Below are positions 9,093-17,955 of a DNA stretch of 64,000 bases, in pieces. The notes under the pieces were generated by a model, which worked only from the letters and a program-made list of their open reading frames with translations, did no database searches and was not told the DNA's origin. This DNA comes from Chryseobacterium gotjawalense (lineage in GTDB: Bacteria > Bacteroidota > Bacteroidia > Flavobacteriales > Weeksellaceae). Each line of letters opens with the position of its first letter. Position 1 is the stretch's first letter. The position numbers and the translations under genes were made by a program. The stretch covers positions 2,170,001 to 2,234,000 of the forward strand of contig NZ_CP124855.1 of the NCBI RefSeq assembly GCF_030012525.1, written 5' to 3'.

Positions 9093-9100
9093 CAAAGATA
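9093..9100 (-). promoter_or_regulatory. Putative promoter -7 element of the DEAD-box helicase
   Basis: Read on the minus strand, TATCTTTG matches TAnnTTTG and ends 13 bp before the ATG. Confidence 0.5.
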
Positions 9101-9190
9101 ACCACAGTTTTCGTGAATTAGCTGATCTTGTGTTATAAAAACTCCGAAAATAAAGATTCCGCAGCTGATTTATAAAGTAAAACCACTTCA

Positions 9191-9934
9191 TTAATTAGAC
9201 AGCCAGTCTTTAAAATCCTTTACCCGGTCGCGGCTCACGGTGATTTCTTCTTCGGGCTGAAACTCCATTTCCACTTTATAATAAGGCGATGTATGAATGT
9301 TTTTAATGAAACTAGAATTGATAATGAACTGTCGGTTTACTCTGAAAAATTTCTTCTCCTCCAAAACTTCCTGTAATTCATCTAAAGTAAAATCGGTGGG
9401 ATAAGTTCTCTCTTTCGTCTGAAGGTAAACGATTTTATTTTCACTGTAAAAACAAGATACCTCATCGGTTTGAACAATCTTTAAATTATAGCCGATCTTG
9501 ACTAAAATACGGGATAATTTCTGTTTCTCTTCTTTAATTAAAGACTTGATTTCCAATGAATTATTGGACGAATCTGAAGGTAAAAAACTTTTAAATTTAT
9601 TGATGGCTTTTTCCAGATCTTCTTCCATAATCGGTTTTAAAAGATAATCAATGGAATTCAGCTTGAAAGCTTTCAAAGTATATTGGTCAAAAGCTGTTGT
9701 ATAAATCATAAAACTTCTGGTCGGAACTTTTTCAAAAATATCAAAAGACAATCCGTCGCCTAAAACAATGTCTGAAAATATCAAATCCGGGTGTCGATTA
9801 TTTTGAAACCAATCCAAACCTTCTTCCACAGAATTAAGCGTCGCAACTAATTCTAAATCAGTGAATAAACTGATTAATCTTTCAAGTTTTCGGGCGGCAG
9901 GTTTTTCATCTTCAATGATGACGGTTTTTATCAT
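9191..9934 (-). CDS. LytTR-family DNA-binding response regulator
   Basis: The 247-residue protein has an N-terminal receiver domain (about 1-120) with phosphoacceptor Asp in DLIFSDIVLGD (about 55) and the conserved Lys in YLLKPI (about 105). A C-terminal LytTR DNA-binding domain (about 145-245) contains FFRVNRQFIINSSFI and ITVSRDRVKDFK. It is the natural partner of the sensor kinase encoded at 10895-12208, and is the last gene of that minus-strand operon, 9 bp after the preceding gene. The regulated genes are unknown. Confidence 0.95.
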   Translation of the reverse strand: MIKTVIIEDEKPAARKLERLISLFTDLELVATLNSVEEGLDWFQNNRHPDLIFSDIVLGDGLSFDIFEKVPTRSFMIYTTAFDQYTLKAFKLNSIDYLLKPIMEEDLEKAINKFKSFLPSDSSNNSLEIKSLIKEEKQKLSRILVKIGYNLKIVQTDEVSCFYSENKIVYLQTKERTYPTDFTLDELQEVLEEKKFFRVNRQFIINSSFIKNIHTSPYYKVEMEFQPEEEITVSRDRVKDFKDWLSN

Positions 9935-9943
9935 TTTCTAAAA

Positions 9944-10504
9944 TTAATAAATAAAAGGAATAAGTCTTTTGGTTTTCTTCATATAATCGGTGTACTGTTT
10001 CCCGAACTGTTCCGTTAAAACCTGTTCTTCTATTTTAATCCGATTAAGAAACATTAGAAAAACAGGAACCACCAGAATAATTGCAGAAATATAATTGTTT
10101 AAAACGATCGCCAAGCCCAAAAAAGTGAGCAGGGAAAAGGAATACGAAGGATGCCTCACATATTTGTAAAATCCATTCGTTTTTAACTGATGGTCTTCTC
10201 TGATCGTGACATCTACCGTGAAATATTTCCCTAAATCATTAATGACCATTAACCTCAATACAACGCCCAGGATCAGAAAAGCCAAACCTAACAATTGTAT
10301 TCCGTCCCTTTGATAAAAAGGGAAAACCGTAGCCTTAGCAACAAAAATCCCGAAAAAGATGCTGAAACCGATGACCAGCCATAAACGTGAAAGTGACTTT
10401 TGGTCTTTCCCTTTCGCATCAGCACTTCCAGATCTCATTCTCAGGAGCAGATAAATTTCTGAAAGCCCCCACAGAACCAAAATACTGTTTGTTATTGTAT
10501 TCAT
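9944..10504 (-). CDS. Isoprenylcysteine carboxyl methyltransferase-like membrane protein
   Basis: This 186-residue membrane protein has about five hydrophobic segments. It carries the ICMT/phospholipid methyltransferase signature in the C-terminal half: GFYKYVRHPSY, then LNRIKIEEQVLTEQFG and YMKKTKRLIPF. Family members methylate carboxyl groups or lipids with S-adenosylmethionine. Bacterial members are mostly uncharacterised, so the substrate is open. It sits inside the LytS/LytTR operon, 18 bp after the 2TM gene, which suggests a membrane-related output or accessory role. Confidence 0.85.
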   Translation of the reverse strand: MNTITNSILVLWGLSEIYLLLRMRSGSADAKGKDQKSLSRLWLVIGFSIFFGIFVAKATVFPFYQRDGIQLLGLAFLILGVVLRLMVINDLGKYFTVDVTIREDHQLKTNGFYKYVRHPSYSFSLLTFLGLAIVLNNYISAIILVVPVFLMFLNRIKIEEQVLTEQFGKQYTDYMKKTKRLIPFIY

Positions 10505-10522
10505 GCTATTTGTATTGATCCA

Positions 10523-10795
10523 TTAATTTTTTAATTTTTTTTCTTCCCAATCTTTTTCCAGAAAGATATTAAGAAAAAAAACCGTGACTCCATGAGCGGT
10601 GAGAACGATTCCCCAGATGATCGCTGTCCAGTAATTATCCATATCAGCAAGCGTTTCACCCGACTGCCTGTTGCCGGCGATGATAAATAAATTCACCAAT
10701 ACAAAGACAGTAGCGTGGATATAAAATCCCCTGATCTTTTTCACGCGTTCTTTCGCTCTGATATACCGAAGGTCGTTTTCGCTATAATTTTCCAT
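10523..10795 (-). CDS. 2TM domain protein
   Basis: The 90-residue protein matches the 2TM domain layout: a charged N-terminus with RAKERVKKIRGFYIH, two membrane helices (about 27-45 and 55-75), and a tail ending WEEKKLKN. The same module forms the C-terminus of the adjacent sensor kinase. Such domains often accompany LytTR systems in flavobacteria; no molecular function is established. Between this gene and the kinase lies the remnant of another copy. Confidence 0.88.
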   Translation of the reverse strand: MENYSENDLRYIRAKERVKKIRGFYIHATVFVLVNLFIIAGNRQSGETLADMDNYWTAIIWGIVLTAHGVTVFFLNIFLEKDWEEKKLKN

Positions 10796-10799
10796 AGTA

Positions 10800-10895
10800 T
10801 TATTGATTGAGTTCCTTGTTCATCATTTTCTTTTCCCACAGTTTGAATTAAAGTGCGATAGAATAATCTATTTCTTGCTTGGTTAAATTTTCCAT
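10800..10895 (-). pseudogene. Deletion remnant of a third 2TM-domain gene
   Basis: Starting with an ATG that overlaps the kinase stop (TAATG), the frame reads MENLTKQEIDYSIAL, then TAA, then in the same frame FKLWEKKMMNKELNQ and TAA. The first part matches the start of a 2TM protein (compare MENYSEND of the next gene) and the last part its end (compare WEEKKLKN). Both transmembrane helices, about 60 codons, are missing. I infer an internal deletion, possibly by recombination among the neighbouring 2TM copies. Confidence 0.72.
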
Positions 10896-12208
10896 TATTT
10901 TGAATTTTCTTTATCTAAAATTTTCTGGATTTGTTTTTCTTCCCAGTTGCTGCTGATTCCAAACACTTTGACCGCGTTTAAACTTAAACCAAGTCCCCAA
11001 CCCAACATCGGCCACCAAAACCAGTGGTAGTCGGATGAAGTTCGTAGGTTTATAAAAATCAGAAAAGGAATGACCAAACAATACGAGATGAGATTTCCGT
11101 AGAAACCTTTCAGTTCTTTTACTCTTTTCGATGCTTTTTGATAGGCAATCGACTCTTGTGAAAGCGGTGTATTCATTGCTGTTGTTTTTTGGGTAAGTAT
11201 TGGGATTTTCACTCTGAAAAAATCACTTGATTTTTCGATGAAAACATTTTGTTTTGTAAGTAAAGCGTAACGCTGAACAATATTGGAAAGTCCAATTCCG
11301 GCACTTTCTTTCACCTGTTCTCTTTGCTGTAAATTATTTTCGATAAAAAGATAACCGTTTTCCGAATAAATTTTAATATTTAATGGTTTGCCGGAAGTAG
11401 CAAAATTATGTTTGATACAATTTTCTAAAAGCAACTGCAGCGATAATGGAACGACGTACGATTTCAGATCTCTTTCATTAACATTAAAATCAAAAGTTAC
11501 GCTGTCTTCAAATCTCGTTTTTAATAAATCACAGTACGTTCTGGCAAATTCTATTTCTTCTTCTACGGTAACTAATTCTTTGTCTTTCTGTTCCAAAACG
11601 TAGCGGTAAATCTTCGACATCGACGATGTAAACCGCTGTGCCTGCTCAGAATTCTCGTCAATTAAAGCACTTAATACATTTAAAGAATTAAATAAAAAAT
11701 GAGGATCAAGCTGATTCTTTAAACTTTCAAACTGAGCATTGGCAGATTTTGCGATGAGTTTCTGCTGTACGACTTCCTGTCTGGTCGAACTTTTCCAGGC
11801 TTCTATAAATCCTTTTGCATGTAAAACTGCAGAAATCAGCAAGGCGATATTAATGGTAAACCAATTCACAAAACCCATTGTTCCTGAGAAAAATTCAGAC
11901 GTATTTTGTTTCTGAAAAATAATAAAATTTACATAATTACAGAAAAGAACCAAGACGACATTCACCAGCAGTGTTCCTAAAATTCCCAGAACAGTTCTCG
12001 TGCGGGTATCTTCCACCCAAGAGTATTTTCTGTTCAGAAAATCATTAACCAAGCCGTTTCCGATAGAGATTGTAAAGCTGTATATAGCTGCAATCACAAT
12101 GTTTAAAAGATAAAGTTCCGGCGTTTTTTCACGGGTAAAAAACACAAAAGTGAGCGTTCCGATAAAAAACGTAATCCAGGATATCGTGATTAAACTCTTT
12201 CTGTTCAT
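10895..12208 (-). CDS. LytS-type sensor histidine kinase with C-terminal 2TM domain
   Basis: The 437-residue protein has four hydrophobic N-terminal segments (about 1-140). The His_kinase domain carries the phospho-site motif LKNQLDPHFLFNSLNVLSAL at about 165-185, and an ATPase domain contains LLLENCIKHNF and GIGLSNIVQRY. An extra 2TM domain follows at about 345-437, starting AYQKASKRVKELKGFYGNL and ending in a WEEKQIQ tail. The fusion of a 2TM module to the kinase is unusual compared with plain LytS-type kinases. It heads the operon with the LytTR regulator and is probably paired with it. The signal is unknown. Confidence 0.94.
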   Translation of the reverse strand: MNRKSLITISWITFFIGTLTFVFFTREKTPELYLLNIVIAAIYSFTISIGNGLVNDFLNRKYSWVEDTRTRTVLGILGTLLVNVVLVLFCNYVNFIIFQKQNTSEFFSGTMGFVNWFTINIALLISAVLHAKGFIEAWKSSTRQEVVQQKLIAKSANAQFESLKNQLDPHFLFNSLNVLSALIDENSEQAQRFTSSMSKIYRYVLEQKDKELVTVEEEIEFARTYCDLLKTRFEDSVTFDFNVNERDLKSYVVPLSLQLLLENCIKHNFATSGKPLNIKIYSENGYLFIENNLQQREQVKESAGIGLSNIVQRYALLTKQNVFIEKSSDFFRVKIPILTQKTTAMNTPLSQESIAYQKASKRVKELKGFYGNLISYCLVIPFLIFINLRTSSDYHWFWWPMLGWGLGLSLNAVKVFGISSNWEEKQIQKILDKENSK

Positions 12209-12225
12209 GATCTAAATTGTTGGTA

Positions 12226-12233
12226 CAAATGTA
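12226..12233 (-). promoter_or_regulatory. Putative promoter of the kinase/LytTR operon
   Basis: Minus-strand TACATTTG fits TAnnTTTG, 17 bp before the kinase start codon. Confidence 0.5.
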
Positions 12234-12295
12234 TGCGTGATTAAAGGTAAATAAAATATTGTTTTGCTGAACGGTAAATTTTGGTCACTGAAGGG

Positions 12296-12329
12296 CAAAA
12301 AAAACAACCACCGGATAATCCGATGGTTG
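12296..12329 (-). terminator. Terminator of the tail-specific protease gene
   Basis: On the minus strand a hairpin with outer arms CAACCA/TGGTTG and inner arms CGGAT/ATCCG lies 22 bp after the stop and is followed by a run of eight or more T. Confidence 0.85.
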
Positions 12330-12351
12330 CTGTATCATTAATTTTAGCAAT

Positions 12352-14472
12352 CTATTTCATTTCTGAAATCACGTTGATCGCTTCCTGAAGGTATAAATCC
12401 CGCTGAAGATTCTTAGTCCAGTTTTCTGTTTTTTTGGTGAAAGCTTCGTCGGTTTTTTCACGAATTGCTTCATCTGGATTTAAGCTAAATTTCAATCCAT
12501 TATTGAATTTTTCTAAACCTCTAAACTTTTTGATCTGTGATTTTCTGGTCTGCATGACTTCATTGAATTTCTTTTGATTCAGTGAAATCGTTTCCTCTTT
12601 ATCCAGATTTTCTTTCCATTGTGCAGATTCCTGTATCAATTGGTAGGTTTTGTTGTTTTTCAATCTTTCTTCAACTCCTTTTTTTAAAGCGGTTACTGAG
12701 AAATAGTTGACAGGCTGATATTCTGCGGCAGGAATTTTATCCCAGGCCAACGCATACTCGTCGTAGCGCTCACCAATCTCCGCATAAGTATAGAAATCTT
12801 TCATTTGAATATCAGAAACGATTCCTTTTCTCTGGTTGGATTCTCCAGAAATTCTATAAAATTTTTGAATGGTCAGTTTTAAAGATCCGAAATCATCGGT
12901 CGTATTCAGGAATCTGTTCAGATCAACAAAAGTCTGAACCGTTCCTTTTCCGAAAGACTGCGGCGAACCGAGGATTAATCCACGACCGTAATCCTGCATT
13001 GCTCCGGCCAAAATCTCCGATGCTGACGCAGAAAGTTCATTTTGCATAATCACCAGTGGACCGGTCCAAACCGGAGCATTTGATTTGTTTTTAAGCGTTT
13101 GAATTTTTCCGTTACCGTCTTTCACCTGAACATAAGCGCCGGTGTTCATAAACAAGCCCATGATATCGCCGACTTCAGTTAAACTTCCGCCGCCATTATT
13201 TCTGAGATCAAGAACGATTCCCTGAACATTTTGGGCTTTTAATTTAACAAGTTCATTTTTTATATCATCAGAAGCATTTCTTCCTTTCGAGTCTTCAAAA
13301 TCGGCGTTGAAACTTGGCAGATTAATAAACCCATATTTTTTACCATCCGGCGCATTCACAACAATACTTCTGGCAAAAGTATCCTCAATGGCTACTTCTT
13401 CGCGGGTCATGGTTACTTCTTTGATTGACTTATCTTTCTTTTCCACGGTCAAAACCACCTTAGTTCCTTCTTTACCACGAATTAATCTTACCGCTTCATC
13501 TACCAGCATTCCCACGACACTCACGGCATCCTGATCGGGGCTGGATCTTACTTTTAAGATTTTATCTCCCGCTGAAAGCTGTTTCGATTTCCAGGCAGGT
13601 GCACCGATGGTCAATTCACCTAAATATAAAAATCCTTTCTTCTCCTGAATAACAGCACCAATCCCGATGACTTTCCCTTTAAACTGGGTATCGAAATCTT
13701 CTTTATTTTTCGGTGAATAATAATTGGTATGGGGGTCAAAAACTTCGGTATACGCGTTCATATAAACCGTAAACCAGTCCATTTTATTTCTCTTCTTAAA
13801 CCTACGGAAAGTGTCTGTTACCAGATCTTTTACTTCTTCGGTGGCTTTAATTCTTTTAGCTTCCGGAGTTAAAATTTCAAGTTTAATGGTATCTTTCAAA
13901 TTAAATTTCTGCACAGAATCTTTTTTCTCCTTCTGCATTTCTTCTTTTGCTGTTAAAGATTCCATTTCCTGCAGAATATTATATTTGATATATTTCTTCC
14001 ACTCTGCAGCAAGTTCGGCTTGGTTGGCAGGATTATTCTTTTTCTTCGGTTCTAAAACAAGCGTTTCATCTTCATCTAAATTTATCGGTTTGCTTAAAAT
14101 ATCCTGAGTGATCTTATCTATTTCATCAACTCTCTGATACAGCCGATCGATGGTTAATTTATAAAACCTTAGATCTCCCTGGTTAAGATAATCATCGAGT
14201 TTTGTAGTATGCTGCGCAAATTCTGCCATATCTGACTGCAGAAAGTATCTTTTTGAGTTATCTACCATTTCAAAATAATGCTTATAAACTTCCTGTGAAT
14301 AAGCATCATTAATAGGTTTTGGCGAATAGTGCAAATAACTGAGCGTGTTTTTCACGCTGATCATAATGGTCGACATTTTCTCGTCGTCATTTTTCGGGGT
14401 GTTAAAACAAAACACCAGACTCGTCAACGGAATGAAAAGCAGTAATCTATTGAGGTTAAATTTTTTGAACAT
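12352..14472 (-). CDS. Carboxy-terminal processing (tail-specific) protease, S41A
   Basis: At 706 residues this has the size and order of E. coli Prc/Tsp. An N-terminal hydrophobic signal or anchor (about 1-22) comes first, then an alpha-helical N-terminal domain (to about 230), and a PDZ domain (about 240-335, KGFLYLGELTIGAPAWKS). The S41 protease core has Ser in NELSASASEILAG (about 480) and Lys in SFGKGTVQ (about 505). A C-terminal DUF3340-type helical domain follows. It should act in the periplasm on proteins with exposed C-termini. It is a single gene with its own terminator. Confidence 0.95.
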   Translation of the reverse strand: MFKKFNLNRLLLFIPLTSLVFCFNTPKNDDEKMSTIMISVKNTLSYLHYSPKPINDAYSQEVYKHYFEMVDNSKRYFLQSDMAEFAQHTTKLDDYLNQGDLRFYKLTIDRLYQRVDEIDKITQDILSKPINLDEDETLVLEPKKKNNPANQAELAAEWKKYIKYNILQEMESLTAKEEMQKEKKDSVQKFNLKDTIKLEILTPEAKRIKATEEVKDLVTDTFRRFKKRNKMDWFTVYMNAYTEVFDPHTNYYSPKNKEDFDTQFKGKVIGIGAVIQEKKGFLYLGELTIGAPAWKSKQLSAGDKILKVRSSPDQDAVSVVGMLVDEAVRLIRGKEGTKVVLTVEKKDKSIKEVTMTREEVAIEDTFARSIVVNAPDGKKYGFINLPSFNADFEDSKGRNASDDIKNELVKLKAQNVQGIVLDLRNNGGGSLTEVGDIMGLFMNTGAYVQVKDGNGKIQTLKNKSNAPVWTGPLVIMQNELSASASEILAGAMQDYGRGLILGSPQSFGKGTVQTFVDLNRFLNTTDDFGSLKLTIQKFYRISGESNQRKGIVSDIQMKDFYTYAEIGERYDEYALAWDKIPAAEYQPVNYFSVTALKKGVEERLKNNKTYQLIQESAQWKENLDKEETISLNQKKFNEVMQTRKSQIKKFRGLEKFNNGLKFSLNPDEAIREKTDEAFTKKTENWTKNLQRDLYLQEAINVISEMK

Positions 14473-14632
14473 ATAGTTGTTAAATAATGTAATATATAAT
14501 TTGTTGAAACTAATCCATAATTGTTACAGGATTTTTCAATGTATCAAAATTAATACCTTATTTAATATAAAGTAAGATTTTTAAAACAATTTACAGAATT
14601 CATTCATTTTTATACCAAAAAAAAGCATTTTT

Positions 14633-16915
14633 TCAGAAATAAAATTGGAAGCCAAACTTAATTCCGAATTTTTTAGCGTCTGGATTTTCGAGATAGTTTC
14701 CCCGCCAGTTGAAATCTACTCTTAGAATCCGAACGTTTCCAAACCCGATATTTTCGATTCCAAAACCATATTCATAATACGGTTTTTCTTCCGGCGCTGA
14801 CAGATTCTGATTTCCTGCATTCATTAGAACAGAACGTTCCATTAAGCTTCCCATCGCAGTTCTGTAAAAAGCAACTTCTCTTAATTTTAATTTTTTAATC
14901 AAAGGAATATAAGACAGGATTTTTCCGTTAAAATGATGTTCTGCCTGAAAAGTTACATATTGATCCGCCACAAACTCGTAGTAATTCAGCAAGGCAAAAG
15001 TATTGGGCATCAGGTTATAAGACTGGTTTCCGGGAATAATATTCTGCAAAGCCAACGGCAGTTTATTAAAGTTTTTGCCGGCCTCTACATTCAGCATTAA
15101 TCTTCCGAAGCTTTTTAAAAGAATCGGTTGAAAATAGTAGAGCTGCAGTTTGCTGTAATTAAAATCTGAACCGAGAACTCCTTCCAACCCCTGCGTATAT
15201 TTCAACATAACCGTTGGCGCCAAAGTGCTGTGTTCATAACGGTCAACACCATATTGTGAAAATACTGCGCCAGGTCTCGCAGTAACACTTAACACTAACT
15301 TCGAATCATTCAGTTCAGAATACCGCTGACTATTTTTATAAAAATCTAAAGAAAACTTTTCCGGAAGTGCCGATTTCGTCGTCTGGTTTGTGGCATCTAA
15401 TCGGACGGTAAAATTTTTAAAAGGATCGATTGCCGCAAACGCACTTACCTGATTTACAGAACTTAAATAAAAATTATCGCCGGAACTCAAAACTCCTGAC
15501 GAAGCGAAAGAACGCGTCATGATTCCTTCGTCACCAGTCAGTTGCGCTCCTAACTGTAAAATATCCCGACGGGTTCCAACACCCAATGTAAACCGATTAT
15601 CGCGGTTAAACATTTTTCTAAATTCGAGTCCGTATTTTAGCTGATGATCCTTAAATCCATACGCGGTATAAAAAGCTGCCCGCCAAGTGTCATTCGCAGA
15701 AAAATACGTTCTTGCACCGACTCGCAACCGGAAACCTTCCACTTCATTAAATCCGATTATGGAATAAATATCTCCAAAATCGATCGCTTTAAAAGCATTG
15801 TAATAACCGGATGAAACGACTTCGTATATTTTGACTGCTTTTTTAAACTGAGGAACATCCTGAAGTTCATCCATCATGGCATAAACATTCGCTTCAGACT
15901 TTGATAATTCTTCTTTCCTGTTTTCCTTCCAATAAGCTTCGTCTTTGATATATTCCGCATCCGTTAAAGAAGTTGCTTTAGTCTCAAAAACCGTGTCGCT
16001 CAATTTTTGGTTAAAAAGATAATCAGAGAAAATCACCGTTTTCTTAGCAGTAATACTTTTCGAATTTTCTTTCTTGCCGAAAACCGACATTTGAATTTCC
16101 TGGTACTTTTTCTTTGGTAAAAAAACAGCATCATTCGGATTGTCAAATTCTAAATCGTAATAAAAACTGTTTACAAAGTTTACATTAATGCTTTTTGTTG
16201 ATTTTAAAGTCGCTTTTACGACCGCATAATTTTCTTTTGAAATATATAGTACGCCGTACATCGACAATACATCTTTTCTTTTGGGTGAATAGGTAATCCG
16301 GTAACAATCATTACCGTTGATACTTTCTTCGCCTAAAAGCTGATAATCGTACGCCGAAAAACCATCTGTGGCAATGGGGCTGGTAAATCCGATGTTGAAG
16401 AAATTGAGGACATTATCATAAATATCGATTTCTTTATAAAGATTTTTCGCCGTATTGGCCATCGCATCACTGCTCGAAAGTCCCGATGTTTTATTGGCCA
16501 AAATTTCCCGCTTTTCTTTTCTGTCAGGTTCGTTTCTTCCGTAATTTTTATAAAGGGTTTCATTAAAGTAAACCGGCAATGACAGTTGATTGGCCTGATC
16601 TAAAGTATCTGCGTATTTAAAAATAAAACCGACTTTGTTGAAGATCTTTTTCCGGGTAAAAGTAGAATCCAGATTGGCGAGATCCAGCTCGATTTTCTCA
16701 TATTCTTCGTACTGATAATCATGGAACTGAGATAGGCCGTTGCTTTTCTTCCGTTTCCAGACTTCCTGTAAAATAGCGTATGCCGGATTATCTTTCTTTT
16801 TAATTTTCTTAGAAACTTTAATTTGCACTTCATCGATATTGGTTTCTCTCACCTGAGAAAATGCAAATACAGAAGCTAAAATAAGAAGCAGAAAAATAAT
16901 TCTAAAATATTTCAT
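14633..16915 (-). CDS. DUF5686 family outer membrane protein
   Basis: The 760-residue protein has a signal peptide (about 1-20, ending FAFSQ). A conserved N-terminal region starts PAYAILQEVWKRKK and contains the domain around YRITYSPKRKDVLSMYGVLY. From about residue 390 on, repeated amphipathic strands end in FGIKFGFQFYF, as expected for an outer membrane beta-barrel. DUF5686 proteins are found across Bacteroidota and often carry a CarboxypepD_reg domain at the N-terminus; here that domain seems absent. Function is unknown. Confidence 0.85.
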   Translation of the reverse strand: MKYFRIIFLLLILASVFAFSQVRETNIDEVQIKVSKKIKKKDNPAYAILQEVWKRKKSNGLSQFHDYQYEEYEKIELDLANLDSTFTRKKIFNKVGFIFKYADTLDQANQLSLPVYFNETLYKNYGRNEPDRKEKREILANKTSGLSSSDAMANTAKNLYKEIDIYDNVLNFFNIGFTSPIATDGFSAYDYQLLGEESINGNDCYRITYSPKRKDVLSMYGVLYISKENYAVVKATLKSTKSINVNFVNSFYYDLEFDNPNDAVFLPKKKYQEIQMSVFGKKENSKSITAKKTVIFSDYLFNQKLSDTVFETKATSLTDAEYIKDEAYWKENRKEELSKSEANVYAMMDELQDVPQFKKAVKIYEVVSSGYYNAFKAIDFGDIYSIIGFNEVEGFRLRVGARTYFSANDTWRAAFYTAYGFKDHQLKYGLEFRKMFNRDNRFTLGVGTRRDILQLGAQLTGDEGIMTRSFASSGVLSSGDNFYLSSVNQVSAFAAIDPFKNFTVRLDATNQTTKSALPEKFSLDFYKNSQRYSELNDSKLVLSVTARPGAVFSQYGVDRYEHSTLAPTVMLKYTQGLEGVLGSDFNYSKLQLYYFQPILLKSFGRLMLNVEAGKNFNKLPLALQNIIPGNQSYNLMPNTFALLNYYEFVADQYVTFQAEHHFNGKILSYIPLIKKLKLREVAFYRTAMGSLMERSVLMNAGNQNLSAPEEKPYYEYGFGIENIGFGNVRILRVDFNWRGNYLENPDAKKFGIKFGFQFYF

Positions 16916-16964
16916 AAATAAATGCGGTCAAAAATCGTTTAAAATTTACGTCTCAGACAACTGG

Positions 16965-16972
16965 CAAAAGTA
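16965..16972 (-). promoter_or_regulatory. Putative promoter of the DUF5686 gene
   Basis: Minus-strand TACTTTTG fits TAnnTTTG, 49 bp before the start codon, within the divergent spacer shared with surE. Confidence 0.45.
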
Positions 16973-17105
16973 ATATAAAAATTCACGTTGTCCTGTAATC
17001 TCCAACTTCTTAATAAAAAAAGTAGTATTCAAAGCTTTACTTCTATTACAGTGCCAAAAAATATTAAACTTTATTAAGAATGCCCGGATTGTCTTTTTAA
17101 AGAAT

Positions 17106-17113
17106 TATTTTTG
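17106..17113 (+). promoter_or_regulatory. Putative surE promoter -7 element
   Basis: TATTTTTG fits TAnnTTTG and lies 20 bp before the surE ATG. Confidence 0.5.
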
Positions 17114-17133
17114 TAGAAAATCATCTTACATTC

Positions 17134-17898
17134 ATGGAAAAACCCTTAATATTAGTCACCAATGACGACGGAATTACCGCTCCCGGAATTAGAAATCTTG
17201 TGAAATTTATGAACGAAATTGGCGAGGTCATCGTGGTTGCTCCCAATTCGCCACAATCCGGAAAAGGTCATGCCATCACCATCGACTCAACTTTAACTTT
17301 TGAAGAAATCAATTTAGAAGGTCCGCAGAAAGATTATTCCCTAAGCGGAACGCCGGTGGATTGTGTAAAGTTTGCACTGGATAAAATTTTGACCAGAAGA
17401 CCCGACCTTGTGGTTTCAGGAATCAATCACGGCGCGAACTCATCCATCAATGTGATCTATTCCGGGACAATGAGTGCCGCGGTAGAAGCAGGTGTAGAAG
17501 GTTTGCAGGCAATTGGTTTCTCTCTCCTGGATTTTTCCTGGGATGCAGATTTCTCCCATGCCAAAGAACACATTCAGAATATTGTGAAAAAAGTATTAGA
17601 AAATCCTTTGCCGAAAGGAATTGTTCTCAACGTCAATATTCCTAAATTAGCGAAAGAAGAAATAAAAGGATTAAAAGTCTGCCGCCAAGCCAATGCCAAA
17701 TGGGAAGAAAATTTCGATGAAAGAATTAATCCACATGGCAAAAAATATTTCTGGCTCACCGGTTATTTCAACAATATGGATGATGGTCATGATGCTGATG
17801 AAACAGCTCTGGCTGATGGTTATATCTCCATCGTTCCCGTAAAATTTGATATGACTGCTCATGAACATTTGCTGCACTTGCGGAATATATTGGAATAA
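17134..17898 (+). CDS. surE: 5'/3'-nucleotidase SurE
   Basis: SurE dephosphorylates nucleoside monophosphates. The metal-binding motif VTNDDGITAPGI is at residues 8-19, and the rest of the active site is seen in APNSPQSGKGHAIT (about 36-49) and VSGINHGANSS (about 93-103). At 254 residues it matches the family. guaC follows 57 bp downstream on the same strand, so the two may share a transcript and both act on purine nucleotides; that link is an inference from spacing. Confidence 0.96.
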   Translation: MEKPLILVTNDDGITAPGIRNLVKFMNEIGEVIVVAPNSPQSGKGHAITIDSTLTFEEINLEGPQKDYSLSGTPVDCVKFALDKILTRRPDLVVSGINHGANSSINVIYSGTMSAAVEAGVEGLQAIGFSLLDFSWDADFSHAKEHIQNIVKKVLENPLPKGIVLNVNIPKLAKEEIKGLKVCRQANAKWEENFDERINPHGKKYFWLTGYFNNMDDGHDADETALADGYISIVPVKFDMTAHEHLLHLRNILE

Positions 17899-17955
17899 TA
17901 TCAGCAGTATTATTCTTAAACTCTTATCCTTTCTTTAATTTTTAAAATTTAAAAA

